A DNA stretch of 64,000 bases from an uncultured beta proteobacterium (GTDB taxonomy: Bacteria > Pseudomonadota > Gammaproteobacteria > Burkholderiales > SG8-41). This document shows, piece by piece, positions 45,325 to 55,105 of this stretch. The notes under the pieces were generated by a model. The model was not told where the DNA came from. It worked only from the letters and a program-made list of their open reading frames with translations, and did no database searches. The stretch is from the NCBI GenBank assembly GCA_903889565.1, contig CAISYC010000029.1:38305-102304 (forward strand), read 5' to 3'. Both the position numbers and the translations under genes were made by a program. Numbering within the stretch: position 1 is the first letter of the stretch; each line of letters opens with the position of its first letter.

Positions 45325-46602
45325 ATGAAAATACACATCAAGAACGGCCGCCTGATCGACCCCGCCAGCGGCACCGACGCCACGCAGGATGTCTTTATCG
45401 CCGCCGGCAAAATCGTCGGCATCGGCGGCGCGCCGGCGGGCTTCACCGCCAACCGCACGCTCGACGCCACCGACCTGATCGTGTGTCCGGGCCTGGTTGA
45501 TCTTTCGGTGCGCCTGCGCGAGCCCGGCTTCGAATATATGGCCACACTTGAAACCGAAATGAGCGCCGCCGCAGCCGGCGGCGTGACCAGCCTCGCCTGC
45601 CCGCCGGATACCGACCCGCCACTCGACGAGCCGGGCCTCGTCGAAATGCTCAAGTTCCGCGCGCGCAATCTGCACGAATCGCATGTCTATCCGGTCGGCG
45701 CGCTGACCATCGGGCTGAAGGGCACACGCCTGACCGAAATGGCCGAGCTGACCGATGCGGGTTGTGTGGCCTTTTCGCACGCCGACGCGCCGCTCACGGA
45801 CAACCAGATGCTGCTGCGCGCGCTGCAATACGCGGCGACCTTCGATTACCCGGTGTGGCTGCGGCCGCAGGATGCAGCGCTCGCGCGCGGCGGTGTCGCG
45901 CACGACGGCCAGGTTGCCACCCGCCTCGGCCTGCCGGCGATCCCGGTGACCGCCGAGACGGTGGCCTTGTCGACCATTCTGCTGCTGACGCGCGAAACCG
46001 GCGCGCGCGTGCACCTGTGCCGGTTGTCGAGCGCCGAAGCCGTCAACATGGTGCGCGAAGCCAAGCAGCGCGGGCTGCGCATTAGCTGCGATGTCGGCAT
46101 CCACCACGCCCATCTGTCGGAAATGGATATCGGCTACTTCGACCCCAATTGCAACCTGACGCCGCCGCTCAGAAGTCAGCGCGACCGCGACGCGTTGCGC
46201 GGCGCGCTCGCCGACGGCACCGTCGATGCATTGTGTTCGGACCACACGCCGGTCGATGACGACGCCAAGCAGTTGCCGTTCGGCGAAGCCGAAACCGGCG
46301 CCACCGGCGTCGAGCTCCTTCTGCCGTTGACGCTCAAATGGGCCGAAGAATCAAAGCTGCCGCTGGTCACAGGGCTCGCGCGCATTACTGCCGATCCGGC
46401 GCGCGTGCTGGCGGTCGATGGCGGCCGCATCGCAGTCGGCGGCACCGCCGACGTCTGCGTGTTTGATCCGGCACGTTTCTGGAAAGTCGGCCCCGACACG
46501 CTGAAAAGCCAGGGCAAGAACACGCCGTTCACCGGCATCGAACTCAAGGGCCGGGTGCGCTATACGCTGGTCGAGGGTCAGGTCGTTTACGAAGCGGCGT
46601 GA
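45325..46602 (+). CDS. pyrC': Dihydroorotase-like protein PyrC' (probably catalytically inactive)
   Basis: The 425-residue amidohydrolase-fold protein aligns with class I dihydroorotases, but the zinc-binding HxH is replaced: VDLSVRLREPGFE where active enzymes have HVHLREPG. SDHTPVDDDAK is kept. This matches Pseudomonas PyrC', a pseudo-dihydroorotase needed for assembly of the PyrB dodecamer. An active dihydroorotase should be encoded elsewhere. The gene follows pyrB after a repeat-filled gap. Confidence 0.92.
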   Translation: MKIHIKNGRLIDPASGTDATQDVFIAAGKIVGIGGAPAGFTANRTLDATDLIVCPGLVDLSVRLREPGFEYMATLETEMSAAAAGGVTSLACPPDTDPPLDEPGLVEMLKFRARNLHESHVYPVGALTIGLKGTRLTEMAELTDAGCVAFSHADAPLTDNQMLLRALQYAATFDYPVWLRPQDAALARGGVAHDGQVATRLGLPAIPVTAETVALSTILLLTRETGARVHLCRLSSAEAVNMVREAKQRGLRISCDVGIHHAHLSEMDIGYFDPNCNLTPPLRSQRDRDALRGALADGTVDALCSDHTPVDDDAKQLPFGEAETGATGVELLLPLTLKWAEESKLPLVTGLARITADPARVLAVDGGRIAVGGTADVCVFDPARFWKVGPDTLKSQGKNTPFTGIELKGRVRYTLVEGQVVYEAA

Positions 46603-46733
46603 CCCCTCCCGCGAGGCGTTGCCGGCGTCGGCGTCGAACCTTGCGGTAATTTACGCGTCCAACGCGGGCTCATTGTAGAATTCCGCGCCCCAACGACCGA
46701 TTCACCCCCCCTTCAATTCTGTAAGCTGCCGCC

Positions 46734-48788
46734 ATGAATCCATTGCTCGATTTTTCCGGACTGCCGCATTTCGACGCGTTCAAACCCGAATTCGTCGCGC
46801 CGGCGGTCGATCAACTGCTGGCCGAAAACCGCGCCCTGATCGAACGCCTCGCCGCCGATACGGCGGCGCCCGGCTGGGACAATTTCGCCGCGCCGCTCGC
46901 CGACGCGCATGAGCGCCTGAATCGCGCCTGGGGCCAGGTCGGGCACATGAATGCGGTGATGAACAGCCCTGAGCTGCGCGAGGCCTACAACTCGAATCTG
47001 CCGAAGATCACGCAGTACTACACCGAACTCGGCCAGAACCCGGCGCTCTACGCCAAATACCGCGCCCTGCATGGAAGTCCGGCTTTTGCCGGACTCTCGG
47101 CGGCGCGGCGCGCGGTGATCGAGCACGAAGTGCGCGATTTCAAACTGGGCGGCGCCGAACTCTCCGCCGACAAGAAAGCGCGTTTCACTACCATCCGCGA
47201 CCGCCTGTCGGCGCTGACGTCGCGTTTCTCCGATAACGTGCTCGACGCCACCGACGGATTCGCGCACTTCGTTACCGAAGAAACCGAACTCAAGGGCATC
47301 CCGGACGATGTGGTGGAAGCCGCGCGCAATGCTGCGGAAAAAGACGGCAAGCCCGGCTGGAAATTCACCCTGCATGCGCCGTCCTATCTGCCGGTCATGC
47401 AATACGCCGACAACCGCGCGCTGCGCGAGTTGATGTACCGCGCCAGCGCCACGCGCGCCTCCGAATTCGGCAAGCCCGAACTGGACAACACGCCGCTGAT
47501 CACCGAGATCGTCAATCTGCGCCGCGAACTGGCGCAACTGCTCGAATTCGAAAGCTACGCCGCCTACTCGCTCGAGCCGAAAATGGCCGACACCCCGGCG
47601 CAGGTGATGAAGTTTCTCGAGGATCTCGGCGTCAGGGCAAAGCCGTTCGCGCAGCGCGATCTCGCAGAGCTCAAGGCATTCGCGCGCGACAAACTCGGCA
47701 TGCCGGCGCTCGAAGCCTGGGATGTCGGTTACGCCTCGGAAAAACTGCGCGCTGCGCAGTTCGCGTTTTCCGATCAGGAGGTCAAGCAGTATTTCCCGGA
47801 AACGCGCGTGCTGCCCGGCATGTTCCGCGTCATCGAAACCATCTACGGGCTGTCGATCCGCGAGGAGTCGGCGCCGGTGTGGCACCCCGACGTGCGCTTC
47901 TTCGGCATCTATGACGACCGGAACCAGATCGTCGGCCAGTTCTATCTCGACCTCTACGCGCGCCAATCCAAACGCGGCGGCGCATGGATGGACGAAGTGA
48001 TGGCGCGCCGGCGCACTGCGCACGGCATCCAGACGCCGGTGGCTTATCTCAACTGCAATTTTTCGCCGCCCGTCGGCGAGAGCGGTGGCAAGAAGCGGCC
48101 GGCGCTGTTCACTCACGACGAAGTGATCACGCTGTTCCATGAATTCGGCCACGGCCTGCATCATCTGCTGACGCGGGTCGAGGAGCTCGGCGTCTCCGGC
48201 ATCAACGGCGTCGAATGGGATGCGGTCGAACTGCCCAGCCAGTTCATGGAAAATTATTGCTGGGAGTGGCGCGTGCTCGAACCGATGACCGCGCACATCG
48301 ATACCGGCGCGCCGCTGCCGCGCGCGCTGTTCGACAAGATGCTGGCGGCAAAGAATTTCCAGAGCGGCCTGCAGACCGCACGCCAGATCGAATTTTCGCT
48401 GTTCGACATGCGTCTGCATCACCATGCCAACGACATCAACGACCAGATGGTCAAGGACACGCTCGACGCGGTGCGCCGCGAGGTCGCGGTTTTGTTTCCG
48501 CCGGCCTTCAATCGCTTCCCCAACAGCTTCAGCCACATTTTCGCCGGCGGTTATGCCGCCGGCTATTACAGCTACAAATGGGCCGAGGTACTGTCGGCCG
48601 ATGCCTACAGTCTGTTCGAGGAACGCGGCGTGCTCAATCCGGAAATCGGCGCGCGCTTCCGCGACGAGGTGCTGGGCGTCGGCGGCAGCCGGCCGGCGCT
48701 CGAATCCTTCGTCGCGTTCCGCGGCCGCGAACCAAGCATCGACGCGCTGCTGCGTCACAACGGCATGGTTGCCGCCGAGACGGCCTGA
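46734..48788 (+). CDS. prlC: Oligopeptidase A (M3 family metallopeptidase)
   Basis: The 684-residue protein has the zinc motif TLFHEFGHGLHHLLTRVEE (near residue 465) with the third ligand Glu in a downstream helix, and the substrate-loop HIFAGGYAAGYYSYKWAEVL. It degrades signal peptides and short peptides in the cytoplasm. Length is that of E. coli PrlC. The 131-base upstream gap contains the promoter. Confidence 0.95.
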   Translation: MNPLLDFSGLPHFDAFKPEFVAPAVDQLLAENRALIERLAADTAAPGWDNFAAPLADAHERLNRAWGQVGHMNAVMNSPELREAYNSNLPKITQYYTELGQNPALYAKYRALHGSPAFAGLSAARRAVIEHEVRDFKLGGAELSADKKARFTTIRDRLSALTSRFSDNVLDATDGFAHFVTEETELKGIPDDVVEAARNAAEKDGKPGWKFTLHAPSYLPVMQYADNRALRELMYRASATRASEFGKPELDNTPLITEIVNLRRELAQLLEFESYAAYSLEPKMADTPAQVMKFLEDLGVRAKPFAQRDLAELKAFARDKLGMPALEAWDVGYASEKLRAAQFAFSDQEVKQYFPETRVLPGMFRVIETIYGLSIREESAPVWHPDVRFFGIYDDRNQIVGQFYLDLYARQSKRGGAWMDEVMARRRTAHGIQTPVAYLNCNFSPPVGESGGKKRPALFTHDEVITLFHEFGHGLHHLLTRVEELGVSGINGVEWDAVELPSQFMENYCWEWRVLEPMTAHIDTGAPLPRALFDKMLAAKNFQSGLQTARQIEFSLFDMRLHHHANDINDQMVKDTLDAVRREVAVLFPPAFNRFPNSFSHIFAGGYAAGYYSYKWAEVLSADAYSLFEERGVLNPEIGARFRDEVLGVGGSRPALESFVAFRGREPSIDALLRHNGMVAAETA

Positions 48789-48861
48789 CCGGGCGCCCGC
48801 CGCTACCGGCGGCAAAGGCCTTGTGTTAGAGTAAATCCGGTTGTTTTGGGAGGATGAATCG

Positions 48862-49374
48862 ATGAAAGCGTTCTCGCTTCTGTTACTGGCGGCGCTTGCC
48901 GTGCCCGCGGCCGGCGCGGAAATGTACCGCTGGGTCGATGAAAAGGGCACCGTCAATTACACGCCCTATCCGCCGCCCGCCAATATCAAGAAGGTCGAGA
49001 CCAAGCGTCTCGGCAGCAACACCGTACAGACCAGCGAGGGCTCTTACGGACTGCAGCAGGCGACAAAAAATTTTCCGGTCACTCTCTACACCACCGACTG
49101 CGGCGATTTATGCAACAACGCGCGCGCCCATCTGAAGAAGCGCGGCATTCCCTACACCGAAAAAAATCCGACCGATCCGAAAGAAGCCGACGATTTCAAA
49201 AAACAGTCCGGCGGCGGCATGGAAGTTCCGCTGCTGATTGTCGGCTCGCTGAAAACCATCAAAGGCTATCTCGCCTCGGACTGGGACGCCACTTTGGATC
49301 AGGCCGGTTATCCGAGCACCGCCGTGCCCGGGGCGAAACCGGCCGCCGCGCCACCAGCGCCGGAAAAGAAATAA
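48862..49374 (+). CDS. Exported DUF4124-glutaredoxin-like protein
   Basis: The 170-residue product has a signal peptide (MKAFSLLLLAALAVPAAGA), a DUF4124 segment (EMYRWVDEKGTVNYTPYPPP) and a glutaredoxin-like domain (FPVTLYTTDCGDLCNNARAH, then EVPLLIVGSLKTIKGY). The redox motif is CGDLC (CX3C), not CXXC. A Pro/Ala tail follows. It probably acts in the periplasm; role unknown. SD gggagg lies upstream of the ATG at 48862. Confidence 0.88.
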   Translation: MKAFSLLLLAALAVPAAGAEMYRWVDEKGTVNYTPYPPPANIKKVETKRLGSNTVQTSEGSYGLQQATKNFPVTLYTTDCGDLCNNARAHLKKRGIPYTEKNPTDPKEADDFKKQSGGGMEVPLLIVGSLKTIKGYLASDWDATLDQAGYPSTAVPGAKPAAAPPAPEKK

Positions 49375-49392
49375 TTTTGCGGTTGTCACAAT

Positions 49393-49413
49393 CGGCGCTG
49401 CATTGCAGCGCCG
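49393..49413 (+). terminator. Probable terminator after the DUF4124-glutaredoxin gene
   Basis: CGGCGCTGCA-T-TGCAGCGCCG is a perfect palindrome followed by TTCGTTTGT. The T-tract is imperfect, so efficiency is uncertain. Confidence 0.55.
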
Positions 49414-49455
49414 TTCGTTTGTACTGATTCCAGTCGTTTACAACAGGGCAGCAGC

Positions 49456-50223
49456 ATGAAGATCGCGACATGGAACGTCAACTCGCTCAAAGTGCGCCTG
49501 CCGCAGGTGCTGAACTGGCTCGCCACCCATCAGCCCGACGCACTGTGCCTGCAGGAAACCAAAATGGAGGATGCAGTCTTTCCATTGCAGGACATCGAAC
49601 AAGCCGGTTACCGCGCAGTATTCGCCGGACAGAAGACCTACAACGGCGTGGCGATCCTGAGCAAGCTCGTCGCCGCCGATCCCGTAATCGCAATTCCCGG
49701 TTTTGACGATCCGCAAAAACGCGTGCTGGCGGCGACGATTGCCGGCGTGCGCGTGGTTTGCCTCTACGTTCCGAACGGCCAGAGCGTCGGTTCCGACAAA
49801 TACCAGTACAAACTCGCATGGCTGCAGGCAACAACGGCGTGGCTGAAAGCGGAGCTGGCGGCACACCCGAAACTGGTGGTGGTCGGCGACTACAATATCG
49901 CGCCTGCCGACATCGACGTGCACGACCCCAAAACCTGGGAAGGCCAGGTCCTGTGCAGCGAGGCCGAACGCGCAGCATTGCAGCAACTGCTGGCGATCGG
50001 CCTGCAGGACGGATTGCGCCTCGTTGAGCCGGCTGCGCAGATATTTACATGGTGGGATTACCGCATGAACGCATTCAAGCGCAAGATGGGTTTGCGCATC
50101 GATCACATTCTGGTCAGTGCCGCGATGGCCGCAGCGATCCTCCGCTGCAGCGTCGATCTTGAACCGCGGCGGCACGAGCGGCCCTCCGATCACGCGCCGG
50201 TAATGGCGGAATTCGCCGGCTAA
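49456..50223 (+). CDS. xthA: Exodeoxyribonuclease III
   Basis: The 255-residue protein has the EEP fold motifs [29 protein letters not shown] (catalytic Glu), [26 protein letters not shown] and [10 protein letters not shown]. It acts in base excision repair as AP endonuclease. Convergent with ntrC. Confidence 0.96.
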   Translation: MKIATWNVNSLKVRLPQVLNWLATHQPDALCLQETKMEDAVFPLQDIEQAGYRAVFAGQKTYNGVAILSKLVAADPVIAIPGFDDPQKRVLAATIAGVRVVCLYVPNGQSVGSDKYQYKLAWLQATTAWLKAELAAHPKLVVVGDYNIAPADIDVHDPKTWEGQVLCSEAERAALQQLLAIGLQDGLRLVEPAAQIFTWWDYRMNAFKRKMGLRIDHILVSAAMAAAILRCSVDLEPRRHERPSDHAPVMAEFAG

Positions 50224-50250
50224 ATCATCGACTCAGCCGCCGACTCCGCT

Positions 50251-51654
50251 TCAGGCGTCGCCGCCCTTGTCGGCATCGAGACCCAGTTCCTGAATCTTGC
50301 GCGTGAGCGTATTGCGACCGAGGCCGAGCAGCTGCGCGGCTTCAATGCGACGCCCGCCGGTGTGCATCAGCGCACGGGTGATCAGCGCTTTTTCGAATTC
50401 CGAACCCATCGTGTCGATCAATCCGGTTTCGCCGCGATTCAGCGCATTGGTGACTTCAAGTTCCAGCGCGCCGACCCAGTTCTGGGCGGTCGCCGCGCCG
50501 GATTCGACGCGCAGTTCGGACGGCAGATCCTTGACCTCGATATTGACGCCGGCCGCCATCACCGTCAGCCAGTGACAGAGATTCTCCAGCTGGCGCACGT
50601 TGCCGGGAAAATCCTGCGCGGTTAAAAATTTGAGCGCGGTGTCCGACAGGCGCTTCTGCTCGACGCCGATTTCGCGCGCGCTTTTGGCGAGAAAAAATTT
50701 CGCCAGCAACGGAATGTCCTCGCGCCGTTCACGCAGCGGCGGCAGGCGCAGACGGATCACGTTCAGCCGGTGAAACAGGTCCTCGCGGAAGAGGCCCTGC
50801 TTGACGCGGACTTCGAGGTCCTGGTGAGTCGCCGCAATGACGCGCACGTTGGCGCGGATCGGCTGGTGCCCGCCGACGCGGTAGAAATGCCCGTCCGACA
50901 GCACGCGCAGCAGGCGCGTCTGCAAATCCGACGGCATGTCGCCGATCTCATCGAGGAACAGCGTGCCGCCGTCGGCCTGCTCGAAGCGCCCGCGTCGCAT
51001 GTTTTGCGCGCCGGTAAACGCGCCGCGTTCGTGGCCGAACAATTCCGATTCGAGAAGATCTTTCGGGATCGCCGCGGTATTGATGGCGACAAACGGCTTC
51101 TGCGCGCGCGGACTGTGGCGGTGCAGGGCGCTGGCAACGAGTTCCTTGCCGGTACCCGATTCGCCGGTGATCAGGACGGTCGCGTGGGACTGGGACAGGC
51201 GGCCGATGATGCGAAAAACGTCCTGCATTGCAGGCGCCTGGCCGAGTATTTCCGGCACTGCTTCAGCGGGCTCGACCGCGCCCTCTTCGCGCACGCTTTC
51301 AGCGAGCGCGCGCCGGATCAGTTCGAGCGCGTGATCGACATCGAACGGCTTGGGCAGATATTCATAGGCGCCGCCCTGAAATGCCGCCACTGCACTCTCG
51401 AGATCGGAGTAGGCGGTCATGATGATCACGGGCAGCTGCGGATAGAGCTCCTTCGCGCGCTGAAGCAGGATCAATCCGGATTCGCCCGGCATGCGAATGT
51501 CGCTGACGATGACCTGCGGCGCTTCGCTGTTGAGTTCGCCCAGCGCCTCGTCGGCGGATGAAAACGATTTGAAGGCGATGCTCTCGCGGGTCAGCGCTTT
51601 CTCAAGCACCCAGCGGATGGAGCGGTCGTCGTCGATAATCCAGACAGGTTTCAT
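50251..51654 (-). CDS. ntrC: Nitrogen regulator NtrC (sigma-54 activator)
   Basis: The 467-residue protein has a receiver domain (VWIIDDDRSIRWVL, phospho-Asp in VSDIRMPGESG), an AAA+ domain with GESGTGKELVA, ERGAFTGAQ (sigma-54 contact) and DEIGDMP, and a Fis-type HTH (RRIEAAQLLGLGRNTLTRKI). It activates glnA under nitrogen limitation; a matching site is at 54999-55013. Directly follows ntrB (10 bases). Confidence 0.96.
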   Translation of the reverse strand: MKPVWIIDDDRSIRWVLEKALTRESIAFKSFSSADEALGELNSEAPQVIVSDIRMPGESGLILLQRAKELYPQLPVIIMTAYSDLESAVAAFQGGAYEYLPKPFDVDHALELIRRALAESVREEGAVEPAEAVPEILGQAPAMQDVFRIIGRLSQSHATVLITGESGTGKELVASALHRHSPRAQKPFVAINTAAIPKDLLESELFGHERGAFTGAQNMRRGRFEQADGGTLFLDEIGDMPSDLQTRLLRVLSDGHFYRVGGHQPIRANVRVIAATHQDLEVRVKQGLFREDLFHRLNVIRLRLPPLRERREDIPLLAKFFLAKSAREIGVEQKRLSDTALKFLTAQDFPGNVRQLENLCHWLTVMAAGVNIEVKDLPSELRVESGAATAQNWVGALELEVTNALNRGETGLIDTMGSEFEKALITRALMHTGGRRIEAAQLLGLGRNTLTRKIQELGLDADKGGDA

Positions 51655-51664
51655 AAGCATGCAA

Positions 51665-52732
51665 TCAATGGGTGACGTTCGGCTGGACCGGCAGCAGAAG
51701 GGTAAATGTGGTGCCGCCGGCTTGCGTATCGAAGGTCACGGTGCCCTGATGCTGGGTGACGAAGTTCTGCACCAGCGTGAGCCCGAGTCCGCTACCGCCT
51801 TCACGGCCGGAAACCAGCGGATAAAAAACCTTGTCGCGTATTTCTTCCGGAATGCCCGGGCCGTTGTCGCAGATCTGCACCTGCACGGCCTGCTTGAAAC
51901 GGCGCCTTGCCAGCGTCGCCTGCCTTGCAATGCGCGTGCGCAAACGGATCTGGCCGACGCCCTGCATCGCCTGCGCGGCATTACGCACAATGTTGAGCAC
52001 GGCCTGGATCAGCTGCTCCTTGTCGCCGGTCAGCAGCGGCAGGCTGGTGTCATAGTCACGGATGACCGTGATGCCCTGCGGACATTCGGCCAGGATCACG
52101 CTGCGCACGCGCTCGAGCACTTCGTGAATATTCAGCGGCGCGGGTTGCGGCAACCGGTGCGGCGTCAGCAGACGGTCCATCAGCAGCTGGAGGCGGTCGG
52201 CCTCCTTCATGATGACCTGGGTGTATTCGTGCAGATGCGGCCGGTCGAGTTCGCGTTCGAGCAATTGCGCGGCGCCGCGGATGCCGCCCAGCGGGTTCTT
52301 GATTTCGTGCGCGAGGTTGCGGATCAACTCGCGGTTGGCCTGGCTTTGATCCAGCAACCGTTCCTCGCGCGCAATTTTCATCTGCTGCTCGATGTGGCGA
52401 AACTCCAGAAGCAGTCCGCGCCAGCCGGCGACCCAGCCGTCGAGTTCAACCGGATTGGCCGTGCAGCTCAAGAGCAGCTTGGGGCGGCCGAACGCGCCGA
52501 TGCGCAGATCATGCTCGGTGTAACTGCTGTTGTTGGAGCGGGCGTAATCGATCGCGGCGTCGAGTATATCGTCCTGGAATATTTCCGAAATGGAATGGCC
52601 GATAAAGCTCTTGCTGCTCGCCTCGAAGAGATTCTCCGCCGATGGATTCGTGTAATGCACGCTTTTATCCTGATCAACCAAAACAATTGCGGTCCCGAGA
52701 AGATCAAGTCCTGTGAGTGCCGGGATGGCCAT
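51665..52732 (-). CDS. ntrB: Nitrogen sensor kinase NtrB
   Basis: The 355-residue cytoplasmic kinase has a PAS domain (LDLLGTAIVLVDQDKSVHYTN), the H-box NLAHEIKNPLGGIRGAAQLL, N-box NIVRNAAQAM and G-boxes DNGPGIPEE and GGSGLGLTLVQ. It phosphorylates NtrC under PII control. ATG 52732 chosen. Upstream lie a DUF4124 gene and glnA on the same strand. Confidence 0.95.
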   Translation of the reverse strand: MAIPALTGLDLLGTAIVLVDQDKSVHYTNPSAENLFEASSKSFIGHSISEIFQDDILDAAIDYARSNNSSYTEHDLRIGAFGRPKLLLSCTANPVELDGWVAGWRGLLLEFRHIEQQMKIAREERLLDQSQANRELIRNLAHEIKNPLGGIRGAAQLLERELDRPHLHEYTQVIMKEADRLQLLMDRLLTPHRLPQPAPLNIHEVLERVRSVILAECPQGITVIRDYDTSLPLLTGDKEQLIQAVLNIVRNAAQAMQGVGQIRLRTRIARQATLARRRFKQAVQVQICDNGPGIPEEIRDKVFYPLVSGREGGSGLGLTLVQNFVTQHQGTVTFDTQAGGTTFTLLLPVQPNVTH

Positions 52733-52819
52733 TGTTCGATCTAACAATATGGTTGGTTGAGCAAGAAGCGAGCCACCCTGCGGCGGCCGCCGGGCGCGTC
52801 AGTCGGCCGTGCAATACAG

Positions 52820-53272
52820 CTATTTGATGTTGGCCAATTCCCGTTTGAGACTTTCGATGTTGCTCTCGTGCAGCTTGACGCGGCTCTCGAACGGTTTGAG
52901 ACGCTCTTCGACCCGCGCATAGTTCTTTTCGTTGCCCAGCCGCAGATCCTGCTGCTCCGCCAGTTGCTTTTTTGCGGCGTCGAGCTGCTGCTGCTCCTGC
53001 GCCATTTCCTGTTCGAGGATCTTGCGGCGCCCGGCATCGCGCTGTTTTTGAGTATCGCTGTCGACACTCGGAAAATTCGCCGGTTTCGGCTGTTGCTGCG
53101 CGCGCGGCTCCTGCGCCGTGTTGAGGGGCTCCAGATTGAGCGCCTTGCAGCCCTTAACCTCGGCACGTACGTTGGTATAGCGGGTGTTGCCGTCGCCATC
53201 GACGCATTTCCACATTTCAGCGCCCGCCGTCGGGGCCAAACAAGCCAGAACCACCGCCAGACAGATTTTCAT
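52820..53272 (-). CDS. Exported DUF4124 protein with C-terminal coiled coil
   Basis: The 150-residue product has a signal peptide (MKICLAVVLACLAPTAGA), a DUF4124 segment (EMWKCVDGDGNTRYTNVRAE, with Cys pair in CV and GCKAL) and a long charged helix (residues 70-150). The gene lies between glnA and ntrBC, as seen in other betaproteobacteria. Function unknown. Confidence 0.85.
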   Translation of the reverse strand: MKICLAVVLACLAPTAGAEMWKCVDGDGNTRYTNVRAEVKGCKALNLEPLNTAQEPRAQQQPKPANFPSVDSDTQKQRDAGRRKILEQEMAQEQQQLDAAKKQLAEQQDLRLGNEKNYARVEERLKPFESRVKLHESNIESLKRELANIK

Positions 53273-53404
53273 CGCCGTTCCTGTGTCATCCCGTTGCCCT
53301 TGCGCGGCGCCTGCGCATCGCCGATGCACGCCACGACTTGCGTTGCGAGTCTACACCCCATGGGCGGCATGAGCCAAAACGGAGGACCAACCCGGAAAAG
53401 AAAA

Positions 53405-53427
53405 CAGGGCGGGGAAACCCCGCCCTG
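53405..53427 (-). terminator. Rho-independent terminator of glnA
   Basis: CAGGGCGGGG / CCCCGCCCTG with a three-base loop; on the minus strand it is followed by TTTTCTTTTCC. It lies 22 bases after the glnA stop and separates glnA from the DUF4124-ntrBC genes. Confidence 0.9.
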
Positions 53428-53448
53428 TCTGCCCTAATGAAGCGACGA

Positions 53449-54858
53449 TTACAGGCTGTAATACATATCGAATTCCACCGGATGGGTGGTCATGCGGAAG
53501 CGCGTGACTTCCTCCATCTTGAGCGCGATGTAGGCATCAAGCATATCGTCGGAGAACACGCCACCCGCGGTCAGGAAGGCGCGATCCTTGTCGAGATGTT
53601 CGAGCGCCATGTCGAGCGACGAGCATACGTTCGGCACCTTCTTCGCTTGCGAAGGCGGCAAATCGTAGAGGTTCTTGTCGATCGGGTCGCCGGGGTGGAT
53701 CTTGTTCTGCACGCCGTCGATACCCGCCATCATCATGGCGGTAAAGGCGAGGTACGGATTCGCCGTCGGATCCGGGAAGCGGATTTCGACGCGACGCGCC
53801 TTCGGGTTCGTCACGTACGGAATACGGCAGGACGCCGAACGGTTGCGCGCCGAGTAGGCCAGGTTGATCGGGGCTTCGAAGCCCGGCACCAGCCGCTTGT
53901 AGGAGTTCGTGCCCGGATTGGTGATCGCATTGAGCGCCTTGGCGTGCTTAATGATGCCGCCAATGTAGAACAGCGCGAATTCGGACAGGCCGGCATAACC
54001 ATTGCCGGCGAACATGTTCTGACCGCCCTTCCAGATCGACTGGTGCACATGCATGCCCGAGCCGTTGTCGCCGACCACCGGTTTCGGCATGAAAGTCGCC
54101 GTTTTGCCATAGGACTGCGCGACCATTTGCACGGTGTATTTCAGAATCTGGTTCCAGTCCGCGCGCTTCACCAGTTTTTCGAATTTGGTGCCGATTTCGC
54201 ACTGGCCGGGCGCGGCCACTTCGTGGTGATGCACCTCGACTTCGACGCCCTGTTGCTCAAGCGCGATGCACATCGCATTGCGGATATCCTGCAGTGAGTC
54301 CATCGGCGGTACCGGGAAATAACCGCCCTTGATCGGCGCGCGATGCCCCATGTTGCCGCCTTCAAATTCTTCATTCGACGACCACGGCGCTTCCTCGGAA
54401 TTGATCTTGACCGACGAGCCCGACATGTCCACCTTCCAGGTGACGGAGTCGAAAATGAAAAATTCGGGTTCCGGACCGAAGTAGGCGGTGTCGCCAAGGC
54501 CGGTCGACTTCAGATAGGCTTCGCCGCGTTTGGCGATCGAGCGCGGATCGCGATCGTAACCCTTGCCGTCCGACGGTTCGATGACGTCGCAGGTGATGTT
54601 GAGCACGGGTTCGTCCGTGAACGGGTCGAGACGGGCCGAATCCGGGTCCGGCATCAGAATCATGTCGGAGGCTTCGATGCCCTTCCAGCCGGCGATCGAG
54701 GAACCGTCAAAGGCGTGACCATCGGTGAATTTTTCTTCGGTAAACTGCTTGGTCGGCACCGACACATGTTGCTCTTTGCCACGCGTATCAGTAAAACGAA
54801 AGTCGACGAATTTGACTTCGTTTTCTTTGACCATTTTCATTACATCCGCTACCGCCAT
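53449..54858 (-). CDS. glnA: Glutamine synthetase type I
   Basis: The 469-residue enzyme has [40 protein letters not shown] [15 protein letters not shown] and the adenylylation tyrosine in NLYDLPPSQ (near residue 398). It assimilates ammonia. The upstream region has a sigma-54 promoter and an NtrC site, so it is under NtrBC control, with the regulators encoded downstream on the same strand but behind a terminator. Confidence 0.98.
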   Translation of the reverse strand: MAVADVMKMVKENEVKFVDFRFTDTRGKEQHVSVPTKQFTEEKFTDGHAFDGSSIAGWKGIEASDMILMPDPDSARLDPFTDEPVLNITCDVIEPSDGKGYDRDPRSIAKRGEAYLKSTGLGDTAYFGPEPEFFIFDSVTWKVDMSGSSVKINSEEAPWSSNEEFEGGNMGHRAPIKGGYFPVPPMDSLQDIRNAMCIALEQQGVEVEVHHHEVAAPGQCEIGTKFEKLVKRADWNQILKYTVQMVAQSYGKTATFMPKPVVGDNGSGMHVHQSIWKGGQNMFAGNGYAGLSEFALFYIGGIIKHAKALNAITNPGTNSYKRLVPGFEAPINLAYSARNRSASCRIPYVTNPKARRVEIRFPDPTANPYLAFTAMMMAGIDGVQNKIHPGDPIDKNLYDLPPSQAKKVPNVCSSLDMALEHLDKDRAFLTAGGVFSDDMLDAYIALKMEEVTRFRMTTHPVEFDMYYSL

Positions 54859-54920
54859 GTGTCTCTCCTAACTAAATGAACGTTGTTTTGAAAAACTGAA
54901 GGGTTTGGAGCGCTAGGTTC

Positions 54921-54936
54921 AGCACGAAATATGCCA
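54921..54936 (-). promoter_or_regulatory. Sigma-54 promoter of glnA
   Basis: On the minus strand TGGCATATTTCGTGCT has GG and GC separated by exactly ten bases and matches TGGCAC-N5-TTGCW with two mismatches. Transcription would begin near 54910, about 50 bases before the glnA ATG. Confidence 0.75.
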
Positions 54937-54998
54937 ACCTGAATTTATGCAAAGTCATTGTGCCATAAGTGATTTGGCGTACTAAAACCGCCAGATAC

Positions 54999-55013
54999 GC
55001 ACTATTTTAGTGC
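54999..55013 (-). promoter_or_regulatory. NtrC binding site upstream of glnA
   Basis: GCACTA-TTT-TAGTGC is a perfect palindrome matching the NtrC consensus (GCAC...GTGC). It lies about 90-100 bases upstream of the predicted sigma-54 start, the usual enhancer distance. I see no clear second site. Confidence 0.75.
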
Positions 55014-55105
55014 AAATTACAGATTATTTGCTCGGCAACGGTGCAAACTCGATTGGTGGTCATCCGCTAAACTAAAAAGGTCATTTTATTCCTCAGGAGC
55101 ACGGC

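Noticed and set aside
46713..48956. 747-codon minus-strand frame opposite oligopeptidase A
   Set aside because: Covers both gene and intergenic DNA with no recognisable motif; a shadow of prlC.
54943..54960. Second sigma-54-like element (TGGCAC...TTTGCA) upstream of glnA
   Set aside because: GG and GC are 12 bases apart instead of 10, which sigma-54 does not accept; the element at 54921-54936 has correct spacing.
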